In this document: positions 37,531-47,706 of the stretch, piece by piece | Numbering within the stretch: position 1 is the first letter of the stretch | How the letters are laid out: every line of letters starts with the position of its first letter | NCBI RefSeq assembly: GCF_018687955.1 | Contig: NZ_CP061309.1 | Location: 434,001 to 498,000, forward strand | Direction: 5' to 3' | DNA length: 64,000 bases | Source of the DNA: Polynucleobacter ibericus | Lineage (GTDB): Bacteria > Pseudomonadota > Gammaproteobacteria > Burkholderiales > Burkholderiaceae | Position numbers and translations under genes: made by a program | Notes under the pieces: model-generated | The model's database searches: none | What the model was told of the DNA's origin: nothing | The model's input: the letters and a program-made list of their open reading frames with translations, nothing else

Positions 37531-39999
37531 TTGCGCTTAGCTATTACGGCGTTTATCGCCGGGGGATCACTCCTTCTCCTTTTGCCGCAAGTTCCAGGAG
37601 ATTGGGTGTTTATCTGCATAGCAGTCAGCACTCTGTGTTTGTCAGTAATTTACTTTGCCCATCAATCCGCACTAACAAAAAAGCTTGCCATCATAGGCTT
37701 ACTATTTACGTTGGGGTTTGCATGGAATGCGCACTATGCTGAGAAGCGCTTGGAGAATATTCTTGCCATAGAGTTAGAAGGCAAAGAATTTACTCTTGAG
37801 GGTAGGGTCGCAGCATTACCGCAAAGTAATTCATCAGGTGCTAAGTTTGCATTTGAAGTAGACCATGCTATCTCTGGAAGAGAAGCTCTCGCTCAATTCC
37901 CAAAGAAAATTTATCTAGGTTGGCAGCCGGCCTGGAGAAATCCTCAAGATATCCCTGAGATCATTCCAGGTCAACGCTGGAAACTGAAGGCTAAGCTCAA
38001 GCGCCCCTACGGCTCACTGAACTCCTATACCTTTGATTTTGAACGATGGTCCTTTCATCAAGATTTTGGTGCTAGTGGCTCAGTAAGGTCTGGGGAGTTA
38101 TTAAATGCGAAAGATATTGCTTGGACTGAATTTGAGTTGCGTATTGAGCTTACGCGTTGGCACTTACGAAAAAAGATTCTGACCATGCTCCCAGCAGATG
38201 CGCGTTATGCAGGCGTCTTGGTAGCTTTGGTGATGGGCGATCAAAATGCGATCAACCAAGATGACTGGCAGGTGTTTAACGCAACTGGTATTGGGCATCT
38301 GATATCGATATCAGGACTACACGTCACTATGTTGGCGGGTGTAGGGGCTTCATTCGCTGCATTTATCTGGCGTCGACGTACTTGGCCTCTCATTGCACCC
38401 GTCAGCAAAGTGGCGGCTGTATCGGGATTTGTCACTGCGTTTATTTACGCATGGTTGGCGGGCTTTCAGATTCCGGCACAAAGAACAATGTATATGGTCG
38501 GAGTAGTCGCATTTGCTTTATGGACTGGCAGAAATCCCCGTTCATTTGATATTTGGTGGTGGGCTCTAGCATTTGTATTGCTCATCGATCCCATGGCGCC
38601 TTACACCCCCGGTTTTTGGTTATCTTTTGGTGCAGTAGCTGCCATTTTGTATGCCATGGGGAATTCCTCTGGTTTATTGGGAATTCCTACTGGCAAAGAG
38701 TTAGAGGTGCACTGGACATGCCGTGCATTACAGGCTCTACGTGAAGCCTGTCGGGTACAGGTTGTTGTTACCTTGGCATTACTACCATTTACTTTGTTTT
38801 GGTTTTATCAAGTCTCCCTCGTTTCGCCATTGGCAAATGCATTCGCTATCCCACTGGTGAGTTATATCGTGACACCGCTAGCGATTACAGGTTCCTTGTT
38901 GCCAGAATTTATTGGCCGTTGGCTATTATGGCTAGCCCATGCCTCAATGGAATATTTGACAATTGCCCTCGAATGGATGGCAAGCTGGAGTTGGGCTGTC
39001 GCTTGGTCGAGGCAGCCTGAGTGGTGGATGCTACTTATTTCTGGTTCTGGAATTGTGTATGCCATTCATCCTGGGGATATTAGTAAAACATGGAAGCGGA
39101 GATTCATTGCCATCGCCTTATCCGCACCTTTATTTTTTTGGCCGACCCAATGGAATGCAAATCTTGGTCAAGGAGAATTTAGAGCAAACGTTTTAGATAT
39201 TGGGCAGGGGACTGCGGTTCTCATTGAGACTGCTAATAAAAAATTGCTATATGACACTGGTCCCATTCAGGGAAAAAAGGATGATGCAGGACAGAGAATT
39301 ATTCTTCCGTATTTGCGGGGGAGGGGAATTCATCAGATTGATCGCATGGTGATTAGTCATAGCGATAGTGACCACGTTGGTGGTGCAGCAACCCTTCTAA
39401 AGCACATTCAATTTGAATCTATGATGGGATCCTTACCTAGCGCTAATCCACTGTTACAAAACTTAGAGGCAAGAAAGATCCCTGCTATTCCTTGTCGCTT
39501 TGGACAACGCTGGGTATGGGATGGTGTGGAATTTGTGATTTGGCATCCCCATGAAGAAACGGTATTTTCTGAACAATATCCAGGTAAGCCAAATGAAATG
39601 AGTTGTACCCTTGAAGTGCGCAATCAGGAAAGCTCACTGTGGTTAACTGGCGACGTAGAAAAGCAAGGTGAAGCTGAAATTACTGAGCGTTTAGATTCTG
39701 CAATGTTGCGAGAGATTGGTAAGCGAGAATTGATATTGATGGCGCCACACCATGGAAGCAAAACCTCTTCATCATTAGAGTTATTAAAACGATTAGAGCC
39801 TGATCAGGCTTTCGCACAAAATGGGTATCGAAATCGCTATGGGCATCCGCATCCCGATGTCAAGACGCGTTATAAGGTTTTGGAGATTCCTTTTTATCAA
39901 ACTCCAGAAACTGGAGCTCAGACTTGGTTATTTAAAAATAATGCAAAGCCTTCGACACAATTTTTGAGGCATGATATAAAACGACTATGGCATCGCTAG
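37531..39999 (+). CDS. comEC: DNA uptake channel ComEC/Rec2
   Basis: Inner-membrane channel carrying one DNA strand into the cytoplasm during natural transformation. 822 residues from TTG at 37531. Order: N-terminal membrane segments and a DUF4131/OB-like domain (about 1-220), the Competence polytopic domain with ISGLHVTMLAG near residue 258, and a C-terminal metallo-beta-lactamase domain with SHSDSDHVGG near 610 and APHHGS near 740. Full length, so probably functional. Four bases after the tatD-like gene. Confidence 0.95.
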   Translation: MRLAITAFIAGGSLLLLLPQVPGDWVFICIAVSTLCLSVIYFAHQSALTKKLAIIGLLFTLGFAWNAHYAEKRLENILAIELEGKEFTLEGRVAALPQSNSSGAKFAFEVDHAISGREALAQFPKKIYLGWQPAWRNPQDIPEIIPGQRWKLKAKLKRPYGSLNSYTFDFERWSFHQDFGASGSVRSGELLNAKDIAWTEFELRIELTRWHLRKKILTMLPADARYAGVLVALVMGDQNAINQDDWQVFNATGIGHLISISGLHVTMLAGVGASFAAFIWRRRTWPLIAPVSKVAAVSGFVTAFIYAWLAGFQIPAQRTMYMVGVVAFALWTGRNPRSFDIWWWALAFVLLIDPMAPYTPGFWLSFGAVAAILYAMGNSSGLLGIPTGKELEVHWTCRALQALREACRVQVVVTLALLPFTLFWFYQVSLVSPLANAFAIPLVSYIVTPLAITGSLLPEFIGRWLLWLAHASMEYLTIALEWMASWSWAVAWSRQPEWWMLLISGSGIVYAIHPGDISKTWKRRFIAIALSAPLFFWPTQWNANLGQGEFRANVLDIGQGTAVLIETANKKLLYDTGPIQGKKDDAGQRIILPYLRGRGIHQIDRMVISHSDSDHVGGAATLLKHIQFESMMGSLPSANPLLQNLEARKIPAIPCRFGQRWVWDGVEFVIWHPHEETVFSEQYPGKPNEMSCTLEVRNQESSLWLTGDVEKQGEAEITERLDSAMLREIGKRELILMAPHHGSKTSSSLELLKRLEPDQAFAQNGYRNRYGHPHPDVKTRYKVLEIPFYQTPETGAQTWLFKNNAKPSTQFLRHDIKRLWHR

Positions 40000-40027
40000 A
40001 TGTCGAATTGAATAAAAGGATTTGCAT

Positions 40028-40399
40028 ATGAATAAGCTACTCGCCTTATCTTCTTTGGTTGTTGCTATTACAGTTGGTTGTGCTGGAGCGAATGTGCGAC
40101 CCCTCGTAGATATGAAGGGCGTGAATGAAGCTGCTTATGAGAAAGATTTAAGTGATTGCCAGGCTTATGCTCAGCAGCAATCTGGTATGGGTGGAACTGC
40201 TGCAAAAGGTGCTGGCGCTGGCGCTGTTGTAGGCGGCCTACTGGGTCTGGTTACTGGTGGTAATACAACGGGCATTGTTCAGGCTGCTGGAGCTGGTGCC
40301 GTGATTGGTGGTGCAGGAGGTGCGTTTACAGGAAATCAGGCCCAGGAGGCTGTTGTAAAGAGATGTTTGAGTGGCCGTGGGTATAAGGTTTTGAACTAA
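40028..40399 (+). CDS. Glycine-zipper exported protein
   Basis: 123 residues from the ATG at 40028. An N-terminal signal region ends in VGCAG, a possible though imperfect lipobox. A short domain with two cysteines overall (DCQAY and KRCLSGRGYKVL) encloses a Gly/Ala zipper (AAKGAGAGAVVGGLLGLVTGG and a second block) of the kind that inserts in or lies on membranes. Likely an outer-membrane associated lipoprotein; role unknown. Its own terminator follows. Confidence 0.8.
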   Translation: MNKLLALSSLVVAITVGCAGANVRPLVDMKGVNEAAYEKDLSDCQAYAQQQSGMGGTAAKGAGAGAVVGGLLGLVTGGNTTGIVQAAGAGAVIGGAGGAFTGNQAQEAVVKRCLSGRGYKVLN

Positions 40400-40427
40400 A
40401 ACTGCCCTCAATCATCCTTAGATCGCT

Positions 40428-40454
40428 AAAAAGCCTGAGAAATCGGGCTTTTTT
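40428..40454 (+). terminator. Terminator after the glycine-zipper gene
   Basis: AAAAAGCCTGA, loop GAAA, TCGGGCTTTTTT: an 11-pair stem with one G-T pair, closed by a GNRA tetraloop and followed by T-run. Confidence 0.85.
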
Positions 40455-40461
40455 AATGCCC

Positions 40462-40495
40462 AGAAAAGCAAAAAGCCCTTAAAAATTAAGGGCTT
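40462..40495 (-). terminator. Terminator of the tRNA-fMet gene
   Basis: On the minus strand a perfect 10-bp stem (AAGCCCTTAA with TTAAGGGCTT) and 3-base loop, followed by TTTGCTTTTCT. It begins 14 bp after the tRNA 3' end. Confidence 0.8.
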
Positions 40496-40508
40496 AGTAC
40501 GTAATTCT

Positions 40509-40585
<77 letters not shown>

Positions 40586-40740
40586 TCTGAAGCTGAAATT
40601 CTACCATTTTTTGGGGGTCTCTGTCGAGGCATTCCTGTAAATAACGCATAAATAAGGCGTTTTTAGGAAGAAATTCTCGTTTTAATGAGTGCCAGCAAGG
40701 AGTAACATATTGCCACGCAACATCACCTTAGGGTTTATTA

Positions 40741-42684
40741 ATGTCCGTTAGCAATCCAGAGTTTTCAGAGTCATCCTTATTAAGACCTGTAGAGATTTCT
40801 CGAGAGGATCACCCTCATAAAAAGGGCGCTTCAATTTCGTTGATGTTTGCTGCTATCGGGATAGTCTTCGGCGATATCGGCACTAGCCCTCTATACGCAT
40901 TAAAAGAATGTTTTAGTCCTGAGCACGGTATTCCGTTTTCAACGGATGCAGTCTATGGAGTGATCTCCATGGTGTTCTGGGCTTTTGCGATTGTGGTCTC
41001 ACTTAAATATGTTTTGTTTGTGATGCGTGCAAACAATCATGGTGAGGGCGGCATTCTGGCTCTCATGGCTTTGGCATTAAGAACAGCGCCTGCTAACTCT
41101 AAGCGATCATTGCTCATCATCATGGCCGGAGTGTTCGGCGCCTGTATGTTTTATGGTGATGCCATCATTACGCCAGCGATTTCGGTTTTATCTGCAGTTG
41201 AAGGTCTGGAGGTAATTTCACCTGATCTCACTCGGTATGTCATACCAATCACCATTTTTATTTTAGTTATCCTCTTTTTTATCCAGAAGACAGGCACTGA
41301 TCTAGTTGGAAAGCTGTTTGGTCCCATCATGATCCTCTGGTTTGTTGCTATTGGCGTGATGGGTGTACATCAGGTTATTCAGAACCCAGCGATTTTTGCA
41401 GCTATTAATCCAATGTATGCGATTAGCTTTCTGATTGAGCACTCATTACAAGGCTTTATCGTTTTGGGCGCAGTCTTCCTAGTATTGACTGGTGCAGAAG
41501 CTTTGTATGCTGATATGGGTCACTTTGGACTCAAGCCTATTCGTATGGGTTGGTTCTTTATTGTGATGCCTTGCTTGCTCCTGAATTACTTCGGACAGGG
41601 TGCAATGTTTTTGAATGATCCAGAAACCATCACGAATCCATTTTTCTTGATGGTGCCTGAGTTCTTGGTATTTCCGTTGGTCATTTTGGCTACTTCAGCA
41701 ACTGTTATTGCTTCACAAGCAGTTATATCAGGCGCTTTCTCAATGACCAGTCAGGCAATTTTGCTGGGCTTTTTACCTCGCATGAAGGTGCGCCATACCT
41801 CTGACAGAGAAATTGGACAGATCTATATGCCGCTAGTGAATTGGGTGCTGTTGATTCTGGTGATTGCTGTAGTGTTGGCGTTTAAGCAATCAGCGAACCT
41901 GGCTGCTGCCTATGGTATCGCCGTGACAACCACTATGATTGTGACAACTTTCTTGGCAGCAATCGTGATGCGTGTTGTATGGCGCTGGAACTCTCTGTTG
42001 GTTGCTTTAGTAATTGGCGCTTTCTTAGTAGTCGATTTGGCTTTCTTAACCGCCAATCTATTAAAAATCATGGAAGGTGGCTGGTTCCCATTATTGTTAG
42101 GCGCTGTTTGCTTCCTATTCTTGATGACCTGGTATCAGGGGCGTAAGATTTTGCGTCAGAATGCCATGAATAACGGCATTGAATTAAAGAGTTTTATTGA
42201 CTCATTGATGATGCATCCTCCTCATCGGGTAGAGGGAACTGCAATCTTCTTAACTGCACACGTGGATTATTTGCCAGTCTCTTTTCTGCACAACTTAAAA
42301 CATAACCATGTATTACATGAAAGAGTATTTTTCTTAAAGGTAAGCATCTGGGATGTGCCATACGTAAAAGATAGCGAGCGTATTACTCTGCGGGATCTTG
42401 GAAATGGAATTTATGTAGTGCGTGCGGTGTATGGCTTTAACGAGACCCCAGATATGGGTCAGATTATTGAATTGATCCAGACATCATCCGATCTCAAGTT
42501 TGATTTAATGAACACCTCCTTCTTTTTATCGCGTGATACGATTGTTTCAACGAGTGTTCCAGGAATGGCCGTCTGGCGTGAAAAACTGTTCTGTTGGATG
42601 TATCAAAATGCTGGACGCCAGTCTGACTTCTTTAAGATCCCTGCAAACCGCTTAGTTGAATTGGGCGCAAAGGTCGAGATTTGA
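40741..42684 (+). CDS. kup: Low-affinity potassium transporter Kup
   Basis: Inner-membrane K+/H+ symporter. 647 residues with about 12 membrane segments in residues 30-460 and a cytoplasmic C-terminal domain. The family motif [19 protein letters not shown] is at about residue 40, and the [11 protein letters not shown] motif near 101. The 150-bp leader upstream shows no gene. A small exported-protein gene overlaps its stop by 4 bp (TTGA). Confidence 0.97.
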   Translation: MSVSNPEFSESSLLRPVEISREDHPHKKGASISLMFAAIGIVFGDIGTSPLYALKECFSPEHGIPFSTDAVYGVISMVFWAFAIVVSLKYVLFVMRANNHGEGGILALMALALRTAPANSKRSLLIIMAGVFGACMFYGDAIITPAISVLSAVEGLEVISPDLTRYVIPITIFILVILFFIQKTGTDLVGKLFGPIMILWFVAIGVMGVHQVIQNPAIFAAINPMYAISFLIEHSLQGFIVLGAVFLVLTGAEALYADMGHFGLKPIRMGWFFIVMPCLLLNYFGQGAMFLNDPETITNPFFLMVPEFLVFPLVILATSATVIASQAVISGAFSMTSQAILLGFLPRMKVRHTSDREIGQIYMPLVNWVLLILVIAVVLAFKQSANLAAAYGIAVTTTMIVTTFLAAIVMRVVWRWNSLLVALVIGAFLVVDLAFLTANLLKIMEGGWFPLLLGAVCFLFLMTWYQGRKILRQNAMNNGIELKSFIDSLMMHPPHRVEGTAIFLTAHVDYLPVSFLHNLKHNHVLHERVFFLKVSIWDVPYVKDSERITLRDLGNGIYVVRAVYGFNETPDMGQIIELIQTSSDLKFDLMNTSFFLSRDTIVSTSVPGMAVWREKLFCWMYQNAGRQSDFFKIPANRLVELGAKVEI

Positions 42685-43190
42685 GAAAAAGTCTTTTGCT
42701 CCAATCAAAGATATTCATCTCAATATTTTTGTTATCTACTGCGTTGAGTGGCATTGTAGTGGCCACTCCCGCAGAAGAGGCCGAGCTTGAGCAATTAGAT
42801 AAGATTGAGCAAGAGCTTGAGCTTCAGCGTGAGTGGGCTAAATACCGTTGGGGTAAAGCATCTTCCGAGTGCTACCAAAAGTATTGGGTTAATTCTTGTA
42901 TCAAAGATGCCAGGGCAGACTATCGCAAAGAAATTGATCCAATTCGTACGCAAGAAGTCGCTTTGCATGAAGTGCAGCGTAAGCTTCGTGAGAGCTTGAA
43001 AAATCAGGAAGATATTAAACGTGCTGCTGAGCGTGCATCACCAGAAAAAGCTGCGGAACGAGCCGCCAATCAACGCGAGTTTGAGCAGAAACAAAAAGAT
43101 GCTGCAGTACGAGCGGCTGACTTAGAGCAACGTCGTAAAGATGCGCCTAAACGCGCACAAGAAAATAAAGCGGGCACTCAGCTCGATTAA
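42681..43190 (+). CDS. Exported coiled-coil protein of unknown function
   Basis: 169 residues from TTG at 42681, which overlaps the kup stop. Signal peptide (about 1-28, core [17 protein letters not shown] ending in an A-T-P region). The mature protein is almost all helical and charged, with heptad-like Glu/Leu/Gln and Arg/Ala-rich stretches and a single cysteine pair ([13 protein letters not shown]). Probably periplasmic. I do not recognise a named family. Overlap with kup suggests coupling but not necessarily shared function. Confidence 0.72.
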   Translation: MRKSLLLQSKIFISIFLLSTALSGIVVATPAEEAELEQLDKIEQELELQREWAKYRWGKASSECYQKYWVNSCIKDARADYRKEIDPIRTQEVALHEVQRKLRESLKNQEDIKRAAERASPEKAAERAANQREFEQKQKDAAVRAADLEQRRKDAPKRAQENKAGTQLD

Positions 43191-43228
43191 TTTCTCCCCA
43201 TTTATTTTTATATTCATTTAGGTAACTC

Positions 43229-44593
43229 TTGGCTAAAGTCAAAACAGTTTATATCTGCCAGTCTTGTGGCGGCACCTCTGCTAAGTGGCAGGGTCAGTGC
43301 CCGTCTTGTCAGGCTTGGAATACTCTGGAAGAAGGTCTGCCCGAAACCACATCCAATGCTCGTTTTCAGGGCTTGGCACAATCATTGCCAAGACAAAAGT
43401 TATCCGCCATTAGCGCGGAAGATCTCCCGAGGTTTAGTACGGGTGTCGAGGAGTTTGATCGTGTGCTTGGCGGTGGCTTAGTACCTGGCGGAGTTGTACT
43501 GCTCGGTGGTGATCCTGGGATTGGTAAATCTACATTACTACTACAGGCATTGGCGGAGATGAGTTCTGCTGGTATGAATGTGCTCTATAGCAGTGGTGAA
43601 GAATCTGCTGCCCAGATTGCCTTACGCGCTAAACGTATTGCATTAGACGCTCCGCAACTGGAAGTTTTGGCAGAAATTCAGTTAGAAAAACTGATCTCTA
43701 TTATGGATACCGTGAAGCCGCAGGTATTGGTAGTGGACTCTATTCAGACTTTGTATTCAGAGGTGTTGAGTTCAGCTCCGGGTTCGGTAGCCCAAGTGCG
43801 CGAGTGCGCAGCCCAATTAACCAGAGCCGCTAAATCGAGTGGAATCTGCGTATTGATGGTGGGTCACGTCACCAAGGATGGTCATCTTGCTGGTCCTCGA
43901 GTGCTTGAGCATATTGTCGATACCGTTTTGTATTTTGAAGGCGACACCCATTCATCTTTCCGCTTAGTCCGTTCTATTAAGAATCGCTTTGGCGCTGTGA
44001 ATGAGCTAGGTGTGTTCGCTATGACTGAAAAAGGTCTACGTGGCGTTACTAATCCATCAGCTATCTTCTTATCGCAACACGAGCAAATGGTTCCGGGTGC
44101 TTGCGTATTAGTTACACAAGAAGGTAGTCGCCCTTTGTTGGTAGAGATTCAGGCTCTGGTAGATACGGCGCATGTCCCTAATCCCCGTCGTTTAGCAGTC
44201 GGCTTAGAGCAAGCTCGCCTAGCAATGCTGTTAGCGGTATTGCATCGTCACGCTGGCGTTGCTTGTTTTGATCAGGATGTTTTCTTGAATGCAGTTGGCG
44301 GTGTCAAAATTTCTGAACCAGCGGCTGACTTGGCTGTCTTGCTCGCGATTCAATCGTCGATTCGCAACCGCGCACTACCTAAAGAGTTAATTGTGTTTGG
44401 TGAGGTTGGTTTGGCCGGAGAGATTCGTCCTTGCCCTCGTGGCCAAGAGCGCTTAAAGGAAGCTGCAAAGCTAGGCTTCACAGTGGCCATCATTCCAAAA
44501 GCCAATATGCCTAAGAACAAGATCCCAGGGTTAAAAGTAATTCCAGTTGAGCGCATCGATCAGGCAATTGCAGCTGCAGCAGAACTTAGTTAA
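43229..44593 (+). CDS. radA: DNA repair protein RadA
   Basis: RecA-related branch-migration helicase of recombination. 454 residues from a TTG start with a TAGGT Shine-Dalgarno sequence. An N-terminal C4 zinc finger (CQSCGG and CPSC), Walker A with K100 in GGDPGIGKST, the RadA-specific KNRFG motif near 250, and a C-terminal Lon-like domain. Convergent with prmB. Confidence 0.97.
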   Translation: MAKVKTVYICQSCGGTSAKWQGQCPSCQAWNTLEEGLPETTSNARFQGLAQSLPRQKLSAISAEDLPRFSTGVEEFDRVLGGGLVPGGVVLLGGDPGIGKSTLLLQALAEMSSAGMNVLYSSGEESAAQIALRAKRIALDAPQLEVLAEIQLEKLISIMDTVKPQVLVVDSIQTLYSEVLSSAPGSVAQVRECAAQLTRAAKSSGICVLMVGHVTKDGHLAGPRVLEHIVDTVLYFEGDTHSSFRLVRSIKNRFGAVNELGVFAMTEKGLRGVTNPSAIFLSQHEQMVPGACVLVTQEGSRPLLVEIQALVDTAHVPNPRRLAVGLEQARLAMLLAVLHRHAGVACFDQDVFLNAVGGVKISEPAADLAVLLAIQSSIRNRALPKELIVFGEVGLAGEIRPCPRGQERLKEAAKLGFTVAIIPKANMPKNKIPGLKVIPVERIDQAIAAAAELS

Positions 44594-45490
44594 TTAGCGC
44601 AGATCTTCTGCTTGAATCAATAAGACCTGCTCTTCACCGGCAGATACTTCCATCCAGATAGCCGGAATTTGTGGGAATGCTTTTTTGAAGTTCTCATACT
44701 CATTACCTATCTCGAGCAAGATTGCGCCACGTTCTGAAAGGTAGTCAGGTGCAAGGGCAATAATGCGTCTGATGATATCCATGCCATCATCACCACCTGC
44801 TAAAGCTAACTCTGGTTCCGCGTGATATTCCGCAGGGAGTGCGCTCATTGAAGTGGCATTCACATAAGGCGGATTGCAAATAATGAGATCGAAGAGATTG
44901 TCTTCATTGGGTTCGGGTAGCGCATCCCACAGGTCACCATTCAATAGCTCTACTTGAGAGCTCAAGCTATGACGATCAACATTGCGTGCTGCTACGGAGA
45001 GTGCAGGCATGCTGATATCGCAGGCGCTCACATGAATGTCTGGGCATGAGAGCGCCAAGAGAATGGCCAGCGAGCCATTGCCAGTACAAAGATCAAGCGC
45101 TTTACCGTCGGCTGGCAACCAAGGCTCCAAAGAGCCATCAACGATGAGCTCTGCAATCCAAGAGCGCGGAACAATGCTTTGCTCGCTGCAGAAAAACGGC
45201 ACACCCATGAGCCATGCTTCACCCAAGATGTAAGCAAGCGGTTTGCGTGTGGAGATCCTGGTATCTGCTACGACTGCTGACTTTTGTTGGAGTTCTGCTG
45301 AAATAGCGTCTTCCAAGTGCTCAAGGGCGTCGGTAGGGCTGAGATTGAGTTGCTTGCTCACAATCCATAAAGCCTCACTTTGTGCATCGATTGCACCATG
45401 ACCGTAATGCAGATTGGCTGCGCTAAGCTTCTGTGCAATCAGATCGATGCACTGGTTAACTGTAATTTGTTGCTGAGGCTCAGGGTCCAT
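44594..45490 (-). CDS. prmB: Ribosomal protein L3 glutamine methyltransferase
   Basis: SAM-dependent methyltransferase of the HemK/PrmB family. About 298 residues from the ATG at 45490 (MDPEPQQQITVNQ); a TTG at 45535 would add 15 residues. SAM motif LDLCTGNGSLAI near residue 135 and the glutamine-binding NPPY motif (ICNPPYVN). The PrmB assignment over PrmC rests on the longer N-terminal domain and the PLAYILGEAWLMG segment. It follows dapE on the minus strand. Confidence 0.9.
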   Translation of the reverse strand: MDPEPQQQITVNQCIDLIAQKLSAANLHYGHGAIDAQSEALWIVSKQLNLSPTDALEHLEDAISAELQQKSAVVADTRISTRKPLAYILGEAWLMGVPFFCSEQSIVPRSWIAELIVDGSLEPWLPADGKALDLCTGNGSLAILLALSCPDIHVSACDISMPALSVAARNVDRHSLSSQVELLNGDLWDALPEPNEDNLFDLIICNPPYVNATSMSALPAEYHAEPELALAGGDDGMDIIRRIIALAPDYLSERGAILLEIGNEYENFKKAFPQIPAIWMEVSAGEEQVLLIQAEDLR

Positions 45491-45543
45491 GATGGAGGAG
45501 GTCTTTAGAGAAAATGGCGGTACGCAATTAAGCAAGTAAGTAC

Positions 45544-46695
45544 TTAGGCAATTAACTGCTCGAGCGTCTTGCGATAGATATTTTTGAGTGGCACCACATC
45601 ATCAACAATGACGCACTCATCAATTTTGTGGCTTGTTGCATTGAGGGGGCCAAACTCTACAACTTCTTTGCAGATCTTGGCGATAAAACGTCCATCACTA
45701 GTGCCACCAGTAGTGGAGAGTTCTGTATCAATATTGGTTTCTGCTTTGATAGCTGTGCGTAGTGCACCTGCTAGAGCACCATCACCGGTGATGAATGGGC
45801 TACCACCCAATACCCAATCGATCTCAAATTCTAGACCAGCATCTTTCAGAATCTTTTCTAAGCGCTCACGCAATTGCTCTGGTTTGCTTTCGGTAGAGAA
45901 GCGGAAATTAAAGTCCACGACCAACTCACCAGGGATGACATTATTTGCGCCAGTGCCTGCATGTACATTCGAAATCTGAAAACTTGTAGGTTGGAAGTAT
46001 TCATTACCTTTATCCCACTCAGTTTCAACTAATGCGGTAATTGCTGGCGCAGATAGATGAATAGGATTCTTGCCAAGGTGAGGGTAGGCGATATGTGCCT
46101 GAATACCTTTTACTTTGAGTTTGCCGGATAAGGATCCGCGACGACCATTCTTAATCATGTCACCAAGTTGATCAACCGAAGTCGGTTCACCGATGATGCA
46201 ATAGTCCAAACGTTGACCTTGCTTTTGTAAACGCTCACACATGATGACGGTGCCATCATTGGCAGGACCTTCTTCGTCACTAGTAATCAAGAAGGCAATG
46301 GAGCCTTGATGATCTGGGTGCGCGGTGACAAATTCTTCTGTAGCTACTACAAAGCCAGCGAGAGAGGTTTTCATATCCGCTGCACCACGCCCATAGAGCA
46401 TGCCGTCACGAATTGTTGGAGCAAAAGGATTGCTCGTCCACTTTTCTAATGGACCTGTTGGTACTACGTCAGTGTGACCAGCGAATACCAAGACTTTGCC
46501 TTGATCGCCACCCAGACCTTTTTTGATTGCCCACAAGTTGGTTACCTGAAAATTTTCAGGACCACTCACAACACTCTCAGTATGAAAACCAATTGCTTGC
46601 AGACGCTTTGTAATTAAATCTTGGCAGCCACCATCAGCTGGCGTTACGGAATGGCAGGCAATGAGAGCTTCAGTGAGCTCAAGTGTGGCGCTCAT
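45544..46695 (-). CDS. dapE: Succinyl-diaminopimelate desuccinylase
   Basis: Zinc peptidase-like enzyme of the lysine and meso-diaminopimelate pathway. 383 residues. Metal ligands in GHTDVVP near 75, YGRGAADMK near 108, SDEEGP near 142 and a late ATSHKIDE. Nine bases downstream of dapD, forming a lysine/cell-wall unit. Confidence 0.97.
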   Translation of the reverse strand: MSATLELTEALIACHSVTPADGGCQDLITKRLQAIGFHTESVVSGPENFQVTNLWAIKKGLGGDQGKVLVFAGHTDVVPTGPLEKWTSNPFAPTIRDGMLYGRGAADMKTSLAGFVVATEEFVTAHPDHQGSIAFLITSDEEGPANDGTVIMCERLQKQGQRLDYCIIGEPTSVDQLGDMIKNGRRGSLSGKLKVKGIQAHIAYPHLGKNPIHLSAPAITALVETEWDKGNEYFQPTSFQISNVHAGTGANNVIPGELVVDFNFRFSTESKPEQLRERLEKILKDAGLEFEIDWVLGGSPFITGDGALAGALRTAIKAETNIDTELSTTGGTSDGRFIAKICKEVVEFGPLNATSHKIDECVIVDDVVPLKNIYRKTLEQLIA

Positions 46696-46704
46696 AGGCT
46701 TTAC

Positions 46705-47532
46705 TTAGTCGCGGAGTAATTCGTTAATGGCAGTCTTTGCTCGTGTTTGGGCATCAACCTTCTTCACAATGATTGCTGCATACAAGCTGTACTTACCGCA
46801 AGCCGAGGGAAGTGAGCCTGGCACAACTACTGAACCGGCTGGAACACGACCGTAGTGAACTTCACCAGTTTCACGATCGTAGATCTTGGTGCTTTGGCCA
46901 ATATAGACACCCATCGACAAAACAGCATTTTCTTCGATAACAACACCTTCAACCACCTCAGAGCGGGCGCCGATGAAGCAGTTGTCTTCAATAATGACTG
47001 GACCAGCCTGGATTGGCTCCAAAACACCACCGATGCCAACGCCACCAGAGAGGTGTACGTTTTTGCCGATTTGGGCACAAGAGCCGACAGTTGCCCAGGT
47101 GTCCACCATGGTGCCTTCGCCTACATAGGCGCCAATATTGACGTAGGAAGGCATTAAAACAGCATTTTTGCCAATAAATGAGCCGCGGCGTGCTACAGCA
47201 GGAGGAACTACGCGAAATCCGCCGGCAGCAAAGTCGGCGGCAGTGTAGTTTTCAAACTTACTAGGAACCTTGTCGTAAAACTGGGTAAACCCCCCAGCAC
47301 TCATTGGTTTATTGTCTTCCAGGCGGAAAGAGAGCAAAACGGCCTTCTTAACCCATTGATTTACTTCCCATTTGCCTACATCGCGGCGCTCAGCTACGCG
47401 AATAGTGCCGGCATTAAGACCCTCTAAGACGGCATTTACGGCATTACGGACATCCCCGGGGGCGCTATCTGGAGAGAGGTTTGCGCGGTTTTCCCAGGCT
47501 TGTTCAATGATGTTTTGTGGTGATTGGCTCAT
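46705..47532 (-). CDS. dapD: Tetrahydrodipicolinate N-succinyltransferase
   Basis: Succinylates tetrahydrodipicolinate, the step before DapC and DapE. 275 residues with a left-handed parallel beta helix (hexapeptide repeats, [20 protein letters not shown] through [15 protein letters not shown]). Divergent from smc across 174 bp that holds no other gene. Confidence 0.97.
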   Translation of the reverse strand: MSQSPQNIIEQAWENRANLSPDSAPGDVRNAVNAVLEGLNAGTIRVAERRDVGKWEVNQWVKKAVLLSFRLEDNKPMSAGGFTQFYDKVPSKFENYTAADFAAGGFRVVPPAVARRGSFIGKNAVLMPSYVNIGAYVGEGTMVDTWATVGSCAQIGKNVHLSGGVGIGGVLEPIQAGPVIIEDNCFIGARSEVVEGVVIEENAVLSMGVYIGQSTKIYDRETGEVHYGRVPAGSVVVPGSLPSACGKYSLYAAIIVKKVDAQTRAKTAINELLRD

Positions 47533-47706
47533 GCTTTTTAGTTAACTATCAGATTGTTAAGGGATTTTGTCCCTGAGGGTAGATTAATCATTATATAGAT
47601 GGGGCAAAAACGCGTCTAAGTAGGCAAGAGCTTGCTATCATCTTCCCACTTTAGCTTTAATTTTCACCCCCTTATTTGAACCTCTTTTTTCCCTGCAAAG
47701 TACGCC

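Noticed and set aside
40428-40495. Two neighbouring AT-flanked hairpins as a repeat family or CRISPR remnant
   Set aside because: The arms are different sequences and each is placed and oriented as a terminator, one for the plus-strand gene and one for the minus-strand tRNA.
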